Positions 1 through 12,100 of a DNA stretch of 64,000 bases are shown in pieces. The position numbers and the translations under genes are program-made. The DNA is taken from positions 160,094-224,093 of the forward strand of contig VUYV01000158.1 of NCBI GenBank assembly GCA_008711295.1, read 5' to 3'. The stretch's first letter is position 1. Each line of letters opens with the position of its first letter. Below the pieces are notes generated by a model. That model was not told where the DNA came from, ran no database searches, and saw nothing but the letters and a program-made list of their open reading frames with translations. This DNA comes from Anarhynchus alexandrinus. Lineage: Eukaryota; Chordata; Aves; Charadriiformes; Charadriidae.

Positions 1-515
1 CCTGCGGGAAGGAGCGGACAGGACAGGTGACCCAAAACTGACCAACAGGGAATTCCATCTCATCTGCCTCATGCTCAGTATAAAAGCTGATGGATCAAAG
101 GGTCAGCCCCTCTCTTGTCTCTTCCTACAATGGCTGATGTCTGAGGAGGACTCTGTTCGTCTGCCTGTGATCCCGATCCTGAATCCAGATCCGGAATCCA
201 GTTCCCGTCCATCACTGAGTCCAGTCTGGGTCTTCCCCAGTGCCTGTCAGTTACGAAATCGTCATCCTGGGAGCTTGATAAGGTTTTGTATGTATTGTAT
301 ATATTTCATTATTTTCTCTTTTGATATTATTATATTTTCTTTTTATTATTTTATTATTAATATTTCATTAAAGTAGTCTAGTTTCTTTTAAACTCCTAAG
401 TCTCTTTCTCTCTCATCCTTCTCTCCCTGAAGGGAGATGTTCTCCCTCCTCTGCAGGAAGAGGGTGGGCAAAGCATCTGCCGTTTGTTTCAGTGGCCAGT
501 CCAGCCCAAACTACA
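1..515 (+). mobile_element. Endogenous retroviral solo LTR (5' edge cut by window)
   Basis: The block has LTR architecture: a TATA box (tataaaa, 79-85) after a U3-like stretch, an R/U5-like part with a polyadenylation-type hexamer (attaaa, 367-372), an AT-rich T-tract, then a pyrimidine- and purine-rich U5 ending near ..ctaca at 515. No primer-binding-site-like sequence follows, and no gag/pol reading frame is present, so it reads as a solo LTR. The sequence resembles LTRs widespread in bird genomes (ERVL/ERVK class uncertain). The left terminus is outside the window. The 101-codon reading frame across 71-376 follows the LTR's U3/R and is not a gene. Confidence 0.7.
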
Positions 516-3500
516 ATAGATTGTACTGACTTCACTTAAAATGTCATAGGTACACTAGGGACTGAAAAAAGTATTTGCATAGCTCATTTAGAAACAGAAT
601 CAAAATTTAGTCTTTGCATCCTCTTTAGGAAGAACTTCTTGCTGATAAACCTGGATTTCAATTTATGCCTTTATGTCATATTTTTACAAGTTGTAAAATA
701 CGAGCTTTGTTAAGCTTCAATTTCAAAAAGTAAGGCCAAGTTTTCTAACGCATGGTTTAATGAAAATGTTCCCATTGCCTTTGGTAATAAGAGAATTTAG
801 CCCTATGCTTGTACAAAAAAAAAAAATAACAATGAGCAAAGCGTATAGTATCGATTAGCAGGCTAATCTTGTTTAACTGCTTGCAAACATTTAGAATATG
901 GGTGTGGCTGAGGCAAAGCTACCTCTGTTTGAAAATGTGGCCTTTTTGAAAACGGTGGACAGTTTTTACAATAATATGTGTTCGTAGTGATATGAATGTT
1001 GATATTGCTTGTAAGAGTGAAGAAAAATACTACAAAGGGAACAGAATTACTAGTATCATTGTACTCACAATGGTATCATTAAGGTTAATAAGTGCTGGCA
1101 ATCTCTCCCATAAGCAGTGTCTGTATGAGGTCCATCCCCTTTAGAGCTCATCACACAATTTGATGCAAATCGGTTGATGTATCAGAAGGAGTTTCACAGT
1201 CAACCAACAAGTGAACTGTAAATGATGATTCAAGTGTTTTGTAAAACTTTTTGGTAGGAAGAGCGTGAGGTTGGCATTTGTCAGAAGACATCTCTAACAG
1301 GCAATCCCTAAGAAGATCAGTGTATCTGATGTTTGTGATATCTGTATTCCTTTACCTCAATGAGATATCTGTCTTTCCATGCCCTTGTTTGTTACTTCTG
1401 CAGCAGTTCAGGTCTTATTTATGTTCTATACATGGCTGATGTAAGCCACATCAGAATGGCAGCTTCATACCCCCAGAATCTTACCTCTTAAATTTTACAA
1501 CTTTGAATTTCCATCCATGTCCAAATACTACTGAATCAAGCTGAAGAATTTACAGGGAGAAAGGAACTTTGCAAACCAATTTTTAATATTTCTAATAATG
1601 AGACATTTGAACCTCTGCAACGCTTTGGCCATGTGCTTTGGTTGTTGAGGATTAGATGCCTGATGGTTTTGTCAATGCTCTGTTGCAGAGGCCAGCAGAG
1701 ATTAGCCTCAAGCTGCTGCTTTTGCTGCAACACTGCTGTTCAGTGCCCACCTAACAGTGTGCCTTGAGAAGCAGGACTGGCCAGTCTCTACTAACTCAGG
1801 CATATGGTTGCTAGGACTCTAGCAAGTTTGTTTGGGGCAGTGTAGACCTATCCCAAAACACATTAGTCTTCCATCTCTGTGTCTCCTTGTCATTTAGGAA
1901 GTTTGAGTACCTGCAACATCCAATTACAGTGTGGTGGTGGAATGTCTTTATTATATTGACCACATTCTTCAGTAAATTTACAACATATTTGCTGAGCAGC
2001 TTGTTTCTATTCTTCCCTTATTCTGTCTGCACAACTTCCAATAGCGGCAACAGAAATTGCATGATTATGTGAGAGACTAGATAACTGTAAGTGATATCAC
2101 ATTATGCTTGAGAAAACCACTAGCTTTACAAAGTTAGCTGGGAGAATTACAATTGATAATTTTTGATTTGTCAGTTGAGTTATGGAAAAGTAGCAACTAG
2201 CCCAAAATGAACATAAAATTTTAGAAAAAATACAGAATTTTGGATTTGTGTCGTCTTCGGAGGATCTCAAAATTTTTCAGGAGAGCTTTGCAGTGTCCCT
2301 GTGAGAGACATGTATGTGTTGTATGACATGTATGTGTTGCATAGTTAAGAAAGTGAAGCAAAGAGGGCTTGTGAATTATGTAATGTTTCTCAGGAAACCT
2401 GAAGCAGATCCAGGAATAGAATCTAGTTGCCTGATTTCCAGAGTGGTGCTTTAGTCCTGGAACCCATCCTTTCTTTATTGCATGGCCATTTATTGCAGTT
2501 GTGCCAGAAAGACTGTTTCCATATGAAATGGAATATTACTTTTGCAGCCACGGTGCTGTAATAGAGAACAGCTAGACCAAGGTTTTTGTAAGCATGTTGT
2601 TTAGGAGGGCAGCAAAGTCAGCTTTACTCTACAAATTTTTACAGAATGTTCTGGCCGTAAAAGTAGATTTATAAATGCCAGTTTGTGTTCAAGTCATGCA
2701 GAAGTTCAAGGTGATTTAGTCAATACTGGAAGTGAAGGAGAAACCTCGAGACACGGTATTTATGTCTGCAAAAGAATATCATTAGGTCTACCATGTTATG
2801 AGAATATTTTCATCTGCATTTCACTGCAAGAGCAAAATTTGACATACATTTGACAGGATTCCGATTGGCAAAAAGTAACATGTTAGCAAGTCAATACCAC
2901 TGAGAGACCAATGTGGTATCTGATCTGACAGCAAGACGAATAGTTCCAACCCCCAAAACTACAACAGGAGCACAAACTAAATTTATAATTGTGTTATATG
3001 TCTTCCAGAACATCATATACAGCTGATTTACTCTCTGCCATTGACATTCTTGCCTTAGTTTCTACCCAGGAATAAACACAATTTTTTTTCCCCAAGAACA
3101 CTCATAAACGGTTAGTCAGAAACAGAAGTATTATTAAACATGTTATTGGTTTGGCAGTGTTCTGTGCTTCTAATAATTTTTGAGACCTTTCAGTCTCAGA
3201 AATATGCCATTAACTATATGTCCTGCATAGCTTACCATTCCAAAATTTTGGAAATTCCGTAATTTGTCAGTCTAGTAGACAGGGATACTTTATACTCTTC
3301 CTCCCTGTAGTTGAAAGCAAGCAAATACATTTAACTTGACACTTTGGACAAATTCCTTCTTAGCACATGGGCATAACTTCCTCAATTTTGCTATATTGTG
3401 TGCTTTTTTAGAGTGTGAATGTTAGGGGGGATTAGGAAGTATAGAAAGACACAAACACAGGAATGCTTAGAGGTGCTAAACAGGACTTTAGTGAATGTAA

Positions 3501-5876
3501 TTGAACTGCTTGCAACCAGGAGCATCTGCTGGAGAAACCTAACAGTCTGGACTGGGCTTTCTCCTCTGTACTGATTTTTCTTGAAACTCCATTTGATTAG
3601 ATTTGATGGATTGGCGTGTTGCTTATCCAGTAACAGGAAGTCCCTGCATGGTGATGAATGGGTTTCATCATTTCCCTCTCCTTCTTTTTCAAATTGCTTA
3701 TTTATTTTTCTTTTTTCTTTCTTGGTCAGCCATCCAACCTCTGCTTATTTTTGTGAGCTCTTCTCTTCAGTTGTACCAGTGGTCTGCCAAACATCAGCTA
3801 CAATGTTGAAGCCCTTTGTAGATTCACCCGGCATCATATTTCCCATCTTAAGTTCTTTCAGAAAAGAATGCACTTTAGGATAATACGATAAATAAAATTA
3901 ATATAATTAAGAAGGTTATGGCTTCACATTTCAGCCAACTCGTGTGATACCCATTACAGATATGCAGGATATTTTTTTGTCGATAATGTTTCAGTTTGCT
4001 TCACAGCCAAAGGACTGATTAGATGTTTCAGAAGACGAAAGAGATTCTTTGATGGTTTCCTGGTCCTGACTGAGAGTCATGATAATGAATACTGTATGCA
4101 AAGATGGCTCTGACACTCCTCTTTCAACAATATGCCAGAATTGAATCATAGGCATGAGGTTACAAGGTTTCAGTGTTTTATTTACTAAATTGCCCGTTAA
4201 CATTTCTGCACCACAAATAGCAGCCAGTGCCTACATCTCAGGAGAGCACCACCTTTGTTGCTCACCAATAGTATACTTTATTCAGTTCACAATAAAGGGT
4301 GAGAGTTCTAATATGTTATATTTATTTGCAAGGCAACCTAGGCAGTCATTTGACCACCGCCCAGCTCTCTGCTTCATGGCCAGGTGACGGGGTTATTATG
4401 GCAACTTACCCTATGTCCTGGCTACACTACATTTGTGGTTAGTTTCAGAGAACTTTTTGTCCGCTGCTGTAATTCTGCTGTATTAGCAGCATATTTTTGT
4501 TGCACATGGTTTTATTGCATTAATGTTATACTCATACCTTCAAGCTAGCACCTCTTACTTTAACATACTGTTTTAATATAGGAAAACCTACAGCTTTGGC
4601 CATAAGCATGACTCTATTCAGAGTTTATACCACTAGCGTATATGTCATGATATCACCCCATGAGACTGGATTGTGCCAGGCTTGCCTCAGGGATGCAAGG
4701 AAATGGTGGTCAATTAGGGCTGCAAGACTCTCTTCTCTGATGGTCCTCATGGCCGAGAAATGTCAGTGTTACACTAGGCTGTGTCATTGCCTAGGAAAAC
4801 ATTTCAAGAAAAAAGTGAAAGGGATATGTCTCTAGTGTCTCTGACACATCCCAGCTCCACAGATAAAAGGACCATTACCTTGTAGCCTTCCTTAGCAAAA
4901 AATATTGAAGGGGAAACTCTCATTCTGGGGCAGACTTATTAATATGGCCTTTCAGAACTGAGCCAACAGACAAACACAAATCTTTGTTCACCATTTTTGG
5001 TGATTCAGACTATTGGGGCAATATTGGGGTTAATCGCTTGTCAATCCGTTTTTTGTTTGTTTGCTTTTTGTTTTGATACTAAACAGTACAGAATTGGTGT
5101 AGTGGTAAAAGAAATGACTATTTTTTTGTTCCATTCTTATCTGTAATTTTTTCCCAATACCATGAGCTTTCAAACACATCACTGAAAATGAAAGTGGTTA
5201 ACCCTGCTTTTGTGCTTAGGGTCCTGCCATCAGCATTGCTCAAAAAACTTCTGCAGCCCAAAACAAAGTGGCTCTTATTTCAGGGCTGCAGTATTCAATG
5301 TGATATAGTCATGTTTTATTGTTTAAATTTGCTGCAATGTGGCATCAGCACTTACAGAAACAGTTAACCCTGACACCAATGCACATAAAAATAGAAGACA
5401 AAGAGAAAAGTGGGCCATAGCAGACTGATAAGTGGTAGGAATAGTTAATAGGGCTCTGCTGATGGTGACTGTATGGACTACAAAATATATTATTTCATGC
5501 AGCAATGACTGAAGATACTTCTGTTTCTTAAAGTATTTGTCTAGAAAGAAAGATTTACATTATAACACTACAAACTGGATTCTGTCAAGAGATCTAAACC
5601 CAGACTGAATTGTTTGAGCCCTTTAGTCACTTTAAATAATACAGTACTGAAGTCGATAAAATTACGCTTGCAGACTACTCCATATGCTTTTGCTCCATTG
5701 CTCTGGGATTCATTGTATATTAAGGCTTCATTTTTCTAAAAAACCCTATTACTTTAGGTTACATGAGCTGCACGTTTATCTTGCATGCCCAGTGTAAGAA
5801 TGATTGCTAAAAGACATTATAATTTGTTATTAAAATCTGTTCGGCTGGTTTTTGTTTTGTTTTTTGGTCATTACAG
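516..5876 (+). other. Intron (or upstream sequence) before the first visible exon
   Basis: About 5.4 kb of AT-rich sequence with no exon that I can support. The N-half of PLAT A should lie upstream of 5877, but I do not see its typical motif set here, so it is probably left of the window. The only local structure noted is an 18-bp tandem doublet (2307-2342). Short open frames here have no domain signature or codon pattern. Confidence 0.6.
2307..2342. repeat. 18-bp tandem doublet
   Basis: Two nearly identical copies of gacatgtatgtgttgtat lie head to tail; the second differs at one position. A small replication-slippage-type duplication in intronic sequence. Confidence 0.8.
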
Positions 5877-6102
5877 ATTAACCTCAGAGATCTTGGACAG
5901 CTATATAAAATCCGCATTGGCCACGACAACACTGGAAATGATCCCAGTTGGTACCTGGAGGAAGTCAGACTTGAAAGAGTTGTCCCTCTTTCTGATGAAG
6001 AGATATGTCTCCCCATAGAGTGCTGGCTTGCAGAAGACAAAGGTGAAGGTGACACGTGGAGAGAAGTGGCAATAAGAAACCCCACAAAGGAGCTTTTGCC
6101 AT
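5877..6102 (+). CDS. PLAT A, C-half exon (type II)
   Basis: 226-bp exon with a strong acceptor (T-rich tract, then attacag) and the donor gtacgt. It enters in phase 0 and exits in phase 1. The 75 codons begin [20 protein letters not shown], the canonical second half of a PLAT domain, followed by SWYLEEVRL and a [17 protein letters not shown] ending. It carries the full GHD..G and W(Y/F)L signature, the best conserved of all C-halves here. Its start seven residues before the LG motif places it in type II. The following exon completes the split codon (t + tg = Leu). A partly overlapping antisense frame is a shadow. Confidence 0.92.
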
Positions 6103-9100
6103 GTACGTGCTCAGTATTTTAGATCATGTGTTCACTAGCCATATCCTGTGAGTATATGACAGCATTTCATGTTTCTTCTGGGGCAGACTGCCCAAAAGCC
6201 AACGTAACCATGAAACAATTCCTTCCAGATAATTTCTGGTTCCACAGAGGTGGGAAGTGATCATTTTACCCCACTCCTTTCCTCCCCAAAATCAGAATAA
6301 TAGCCGTGGCCATGGCATCTTACCCCTATAAAATTCTTGATCTCTCAGAGTGCCCCTAAATCACTGGCAAATACTGCTCTTTAGAGCTACACATCAGGCA
6401 GGAAACCAAGGTATTATCAAGGTATGTAACATCATGTGACATCCAGTTCCTTTTAGCAAGTTTGATATCATCTTTACTTGTGCTGCACAAAATATTCTTT
6501 ACCAGAAATCCATGATCTGAATCATCATGCACGTGTTTTCCAAATGCGACTCAAGTCACACCATTCATATAGAAATTGTTAGCTGCAGGGTGGCACTTTG
6601 GTACTTCAAAGTCTACCACAGCTTTGAAGCATTTTTTTCTCTTCAAGTGAAGTGGAAAATAGCCCATCATATAAAGTTATTATTTTATGAGTCCTGGGCC
6701 TCTACAAAGGGAAAGGGAGACGGTATAATCATTTAGCACAATGGGTTTTTTTATAGAATTCTCTTTGCATTAAGAGAATGACAATGATGCAGCTGATAGA
6801 CGATACTGTGTGACAGTGGTAGGTCTTATATAGATAGATGCTATCATTCAGGCAAACTGTATTCAAAATGAAGCAGTGAATATCACAAGGAATCAGTGAT
6901 TCAACATAAGAAAGGGTCATCATGCACTTAGTGACAATCAAATAATTTCAGAAGAAAATGTCAAACAAGTGAAAAACCTCGACTCAAAAGAATATAATTC
7001 TCTGAAAAAGACAACAAGGCTGGTGATGTGTGAATGTTTTCTATGGGTTTTAGGGCCAAAGGGGACTACTGGTCTCTATTACAGAGGCCAGAAGATGCTG
7101 AGAAACACCTATGTGCCAGCTCACATTTCTTCTTTGCTGTTTTTTTTTTTAATTGACTTTTCTGCAGAGTACTTAGTGACTTCAATAAGAGATTTCAAAA
7201 ACTGGCACTGATCAGGATGAACCTGGCCCCACAGTACCATATGCCACTTCTTACAGTGACATAAATATCGTATGCTAGTGCAACAGAAAAATAGTGCAGA
7301 AGACAATTAAGTTGTATGAACAATTAATTCATATCAAGAACTCAAATCTGCATTATGCAGTCTGAAATACCCATTCATAGAGAAGTACTGGTATTCTGGT
7401 AGGTGGTTCTATCAAAGACTGGGAATATGTTTAAACCGGCACATTTATTTACTTTTTAATAATTATATTACTGCACCTTTCCTTGCTTTTGCAGGAACAT
7501 TATCTTTATTAAAATATATGTCTCAAGTTTGTAAGAAAAGACACATTAGAAAGGATTTGGGAATTTCCTGAAATTGTAAGTTTTACAAATTAATTATTGT
7601 TTTTAGGCACATTTAAATTAAACATCAATATAAACTCAGCAAGGCCTCCCAAGGATTTCCTATTTAGTTCCTCAGGAACAGGCAAATGAAACACTATCCA
7701 TTTGCATTTCCCATTTAAAAGCTAATTGCTTACAAGTACTGGACAAACCACATCAAGTCACTTTCTCCCGTGGAACAAACGCTGTACTACTTATTACTTA
7801 ATGATAATTTGATATGATTTAGTAATTTGTATCTGTACTTTCTATTCTATCTGGTATCTTCTAGTGGTGTTAAATTTGCTTAATTGCAAAAGTGATGTGC
7901 TGGAAACTTTAAACAAAATGAACAAATATAAACTAAGCTCAGAAGGTACTGTTTTTTTAATTGCTGTTCTTTAGGACTTACTTTGTTGCTCAAGTTTTCT
8001 CTTAGAAGAAAGGGTAATTTTTTCCTTATCCTTTTTCTCCCTTTCTCCAGCAAAACTCTACTATGCACCTAATAGGGACCCAAAACCTTGGAGCTGATTT
8101 TTGATTCCCTGTCTTTCTTTTTTTTTATCTTCTCTTCTTCAAATCCCAAGTTATTTCCTGATTCTGTCAGTTTTTATTTACCTTCCTCTCTAAAATCCCT
8201 TCTTTTCCATCCAAATTTGTCACCTCAGAAACACCCCTTAGTTTTTCTGACTGTCCCTCAGCCACTTCAAAAAGCTGGACACTTATCTGGTCTACTCCAA
8301 GTGATACTTCCAGTTCTTTCTCAATCTCTCCATCACACAAGTCCCGACTTCCATATGTAACTCAGGTTTCTTATGCCTCCAATTATGTCTGCCTTTTTCT
8401 TCTCTTCTTTTCTTATTTTTCCCCATTGCCAAAGCTTCTGGGCCTATGGCTCCTTTTTGTCTTCCTATGCCATCTTCTCTTTTGCTTTTCCAGCCCTGGA
8501 GATTTAAAAAAATTCACCTGACCTTTCTTTGAAGTTGTCCCTGAGTTAAGTATGTTGTTGAACTGGGTGATTTCTGGAGGTCTGCTCCAACCTGTTTTTT
8601 TTCTGTGATTCTTCTACCCAGTCTCACTTTTTTCTGGCAGTTCTAGATATTTTTTAGTTTACCAAACTTTACAAGTATTGGACTGTTTATTTGTTGCTGT
8701 TTTGATTTGTTGCTGTCTCATCCCCTAGCTACATTGTGATGTACAAAATCAAAGAAAAATTGTTCAGCTATTTTCTAAGTGATAGGTATTGGAAATGAGT
8801 GATCACATCCTGAACCGGGTAAATCTTAAGCGTCACTCAATGAAAATAAGGTAGAAGCTTTATGCTGAACGCTTTTGACTTCGCTTTATAACATCATGAC
8901 AACACAAGAGCGTTGGGGCAATCAGACCAGATCTGGCAGCTCAGTGTAGGTGAAGCTGCTGCAGCTGCATGGTCCCCAGGTCCAGCCAGCGGTGAGGCTG
9001 AGCACGTGTTCCCAACCAGCACACGCAGAGAGAGCACACGGGTATACTGCATACATAAACATGCACACGTGGCCAGTTGCACCGGTAACCCAGGCACAGG

Positions 9101-12100
9101 GAGCAGTCGCACCAACACCGACAGCACCAGCAGTCTCACCCCGCTCCCCTCTCTGGCTGAGCAGGGTGGAGGTCCACGAGTGGGAATGTATATGTGTATG
9201 CATACGTGCAATGTGAACGCCTCCCGCAGCTGGGCTCACACACTCCGTCTTCCCAGCAGCTGCCCCTGGATCCCAGTCTCCCCAGTTGTTGGCACCTGGA
9301 CATGTGAGCCCCCGAGGCTGCAGCCCTGCTCCAGCTGCTGGTACAGACCATCTCACACACACACATACACACACACACACACACACAGAGCTGCCTTGCC
9401 CTCAGAGACACACATACAGCCCGGCAGGTCTCACACCTAGAGACATCCATAGCCCATGGTGTCTCTGGCAGCTGGCTGGGACTCCCCTGGTCCCTCCAAC
9501 AGTGAGATGCTCACATGGCCTTGCCATGACAGACATGGGCCTCTGAGCCCTGGTCCCAGTCCAGTCACTGGCACTTAATTTGACTCCCTCCAGTCTCGCC
9601 AGTTGCTGTCATGCAGGACCCCAACTGGGTCCCAGTCCAGTTGCTGGCACTCAGACACCGTACCCACACATGCATCCACACACAGAGAACAGGAGTCCTC
9701 CACCCATGAAAAGAATTAGAAAGCAAATTAATAAGATGGGACAGACTGCACTGATCAGGTGCAGGAAACAGCCAGACAACCATACTAACCAGCAAACTGT
9801 TAATTGTGCCCAGCCCTTTTGATCCCCTGATCCCTCTATTTTCTGTCACTTGTTCCTCCCCAAATCACTGAGATCCATCCCGTTCCCTGCCTTTGTTTTC
9901 TCCCCTAAATGTCCCTTAATAAGTCCTGTGCAATCCCAAAATGCTCTTCCCCTGTGTCCCATATTGTGTTCCACACCCCTCAGCAGCAAACCCCAGCAGC
10001 GTGATAAATACTCTAGAGATGACTCATTGTGATGAGTTTCATGTCTGGACACTGGGTCTGAGAGTCCCCTGGGACAGCCCTGCAGGGGCTGGGAGAGAGC
10101 GTCCCTTCCTCTGAGTCCGTGATATGGGTTCCCACCTGCCCTTGTGTCCCTGTGCTTGTGGAAATGTACCGATGGCTCCAGTGATGGGCCTGGGTGAAGC
10201 CAGAGCAGGGTGTTATTTGGGCTCCCCTCTGCCAATGTCTGTCTATGCTCCTTTGTAAGTGTGCAGAAGACCTGTATCACACTACCTAACGTGGATTGTC
10301 TTCAGTTATGGCTGAAGTTTTGATCTAAAGGGATGCATGGTACAAGAAGTGTTGAATTTTCTTACCATTCTGCTTAGGTGAACATAAACTTCAAATGAGA
10401 ATATAAATGGTGAATTCTGCCCTGTTCTTGTTCACATAATTGAAGGAATAACTTTAGTGATCTGAGATGAAAGACAAATACTGAGGCTGAGGCAGGAAAA
10501 ATTCCAGCTCAAAAGATTTAGATTTCTTTTCCACTTGGAGAAATGTGCAGGCAAATACATAAAGATTAGAATGTGCCCACTGACTGAAATAGTGCAAAAG
10601 ATGACCAAAGAAAACAGTAATGACTCAAGCATTATCTCTACAAAATCTGCATCTCTGTTTAATCACTCAGGAGGCACCAAATACTTAGTCAAGCTTTCCT
10701 ACTGTAAAATTGATTAGTCAGCGTGTTTTTTCAAAGCTGATCATTTTCTTACATGTTATGAAGAATATTCCCACATATTTTTTAGGATATTGCTCCAAAT
10801 AGCAGGAGTAAATGGAATTGGAGATTAGAAAGCCTGAGGAATGTAATTCTAATTGAAATGTCTTCTCTGATAGTGTTTTTTTATTTATGCCTTCTCAAAT
10901 AATATATTCACCATTTCTGAGGAAGATAGTGCCTCTTAACCACTATCAGCCATTAAGGAATTGTTGCCTTTTAGCCTTAAGGCTGCACCAGTCTGTGTCT
11001 TTACCCTTCCATCATGGCAAAATGCCAGACACTATTTGTGCTAGCTGGGTAGTAAATATCAAGTGATGAAAACACGGGACAGAGATTCAACCTTGCTGTT
11101 CGACAAATCAAGCCAAAATGACCATTTCATTCAAGCAGGCATGTCGTATGGAAAAAAGACCGAAGCTGGGGCAGTACTGTGTAGTACTGTTCTAATACCT
11201 TGGATCGTTACCATTAAGCGGGGGCTGAATACAAACAGTTTTATCAATTCTGATGTTGTATATCATTTACCATCTCTCTAGGTTTTGTGTTCTTTGGCCA
11301 ATTTGTCTGTTTACACTAGCAGCCTGATGGGAGTGGATTTGTGCGGTGAAGTGGTTGGTGCTAAAAATCCAATGAGCTAAGGGTCCAATGTCCTCATTAT
11401 GTGCGTTTAGGGGGAAGTTACTCTGGGCTTGTTCTAGTCTGTTCCCACGGACTGACTGCCAATTTGTGGCAAGATCGTCGTCATTGTGTTCCTGGAACAT
11501 ATCCTCTGGTTTAGTTTTATCCAAAAGTAATGTAGTTTTTTGCTCTAAAACAGCTTCATGCTGCAAAACAGAAAGAAGTAAGGAGGGCCAACCAGGGGAT
11601 TCAGTTTCTTGATTCAAACTAACGTGCTGTTGTAGGCACACCGGAGTCATTAGGCTCAGACAGCTGTAATTTGGAGGAAGCTTATCTAATGTACTTTGAG
11701 TAATAAGTGATAAGTATATTGATCTTGAATTCATCTGCCCTTAACTAGAATTCTAAAATAATTACTGTACTTTTCTTTTAGTAAAATTACTTTGAAAAGA
11801 TCTGACAATGGGACAGTAGCTTATACTAAGTCAGCAGAAAAAGACCAATATTTCTGCAGTGAAAACTCATTTTCTTATTCTCACCAATAAATTCTTCTTT
11901 AATTCTATTAGGGTTATTTTCTTCTCCCAAAACTTATCAAAATATTAACTTAGTCTTTAATGCAAAGCAACCTGTGATGCTTGCCTACTGTTTATATTTT
12001 CCGAAGGAAAATGTCATAAGTCACTGAATTCTATACATTACTCCTTCACAAGGAAATGAGAATTATATGCTGTGCTTGCAGATTGGTGCCAAACTAACTC

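Noticed and set aside
8913..9450. Overlapping 88- to 175-codon frames on both strands
   Set aside because: They lie in a GC-rich interspersed repeat with a CA tract; frames are open on both strands at once and the peptides are His/Thr or Cys/Val repeats.
9846..10280. Minus-strand frame of 144 codons
   Set aside because: Inside the same GC-rich repeat region; no domain, no splice context.
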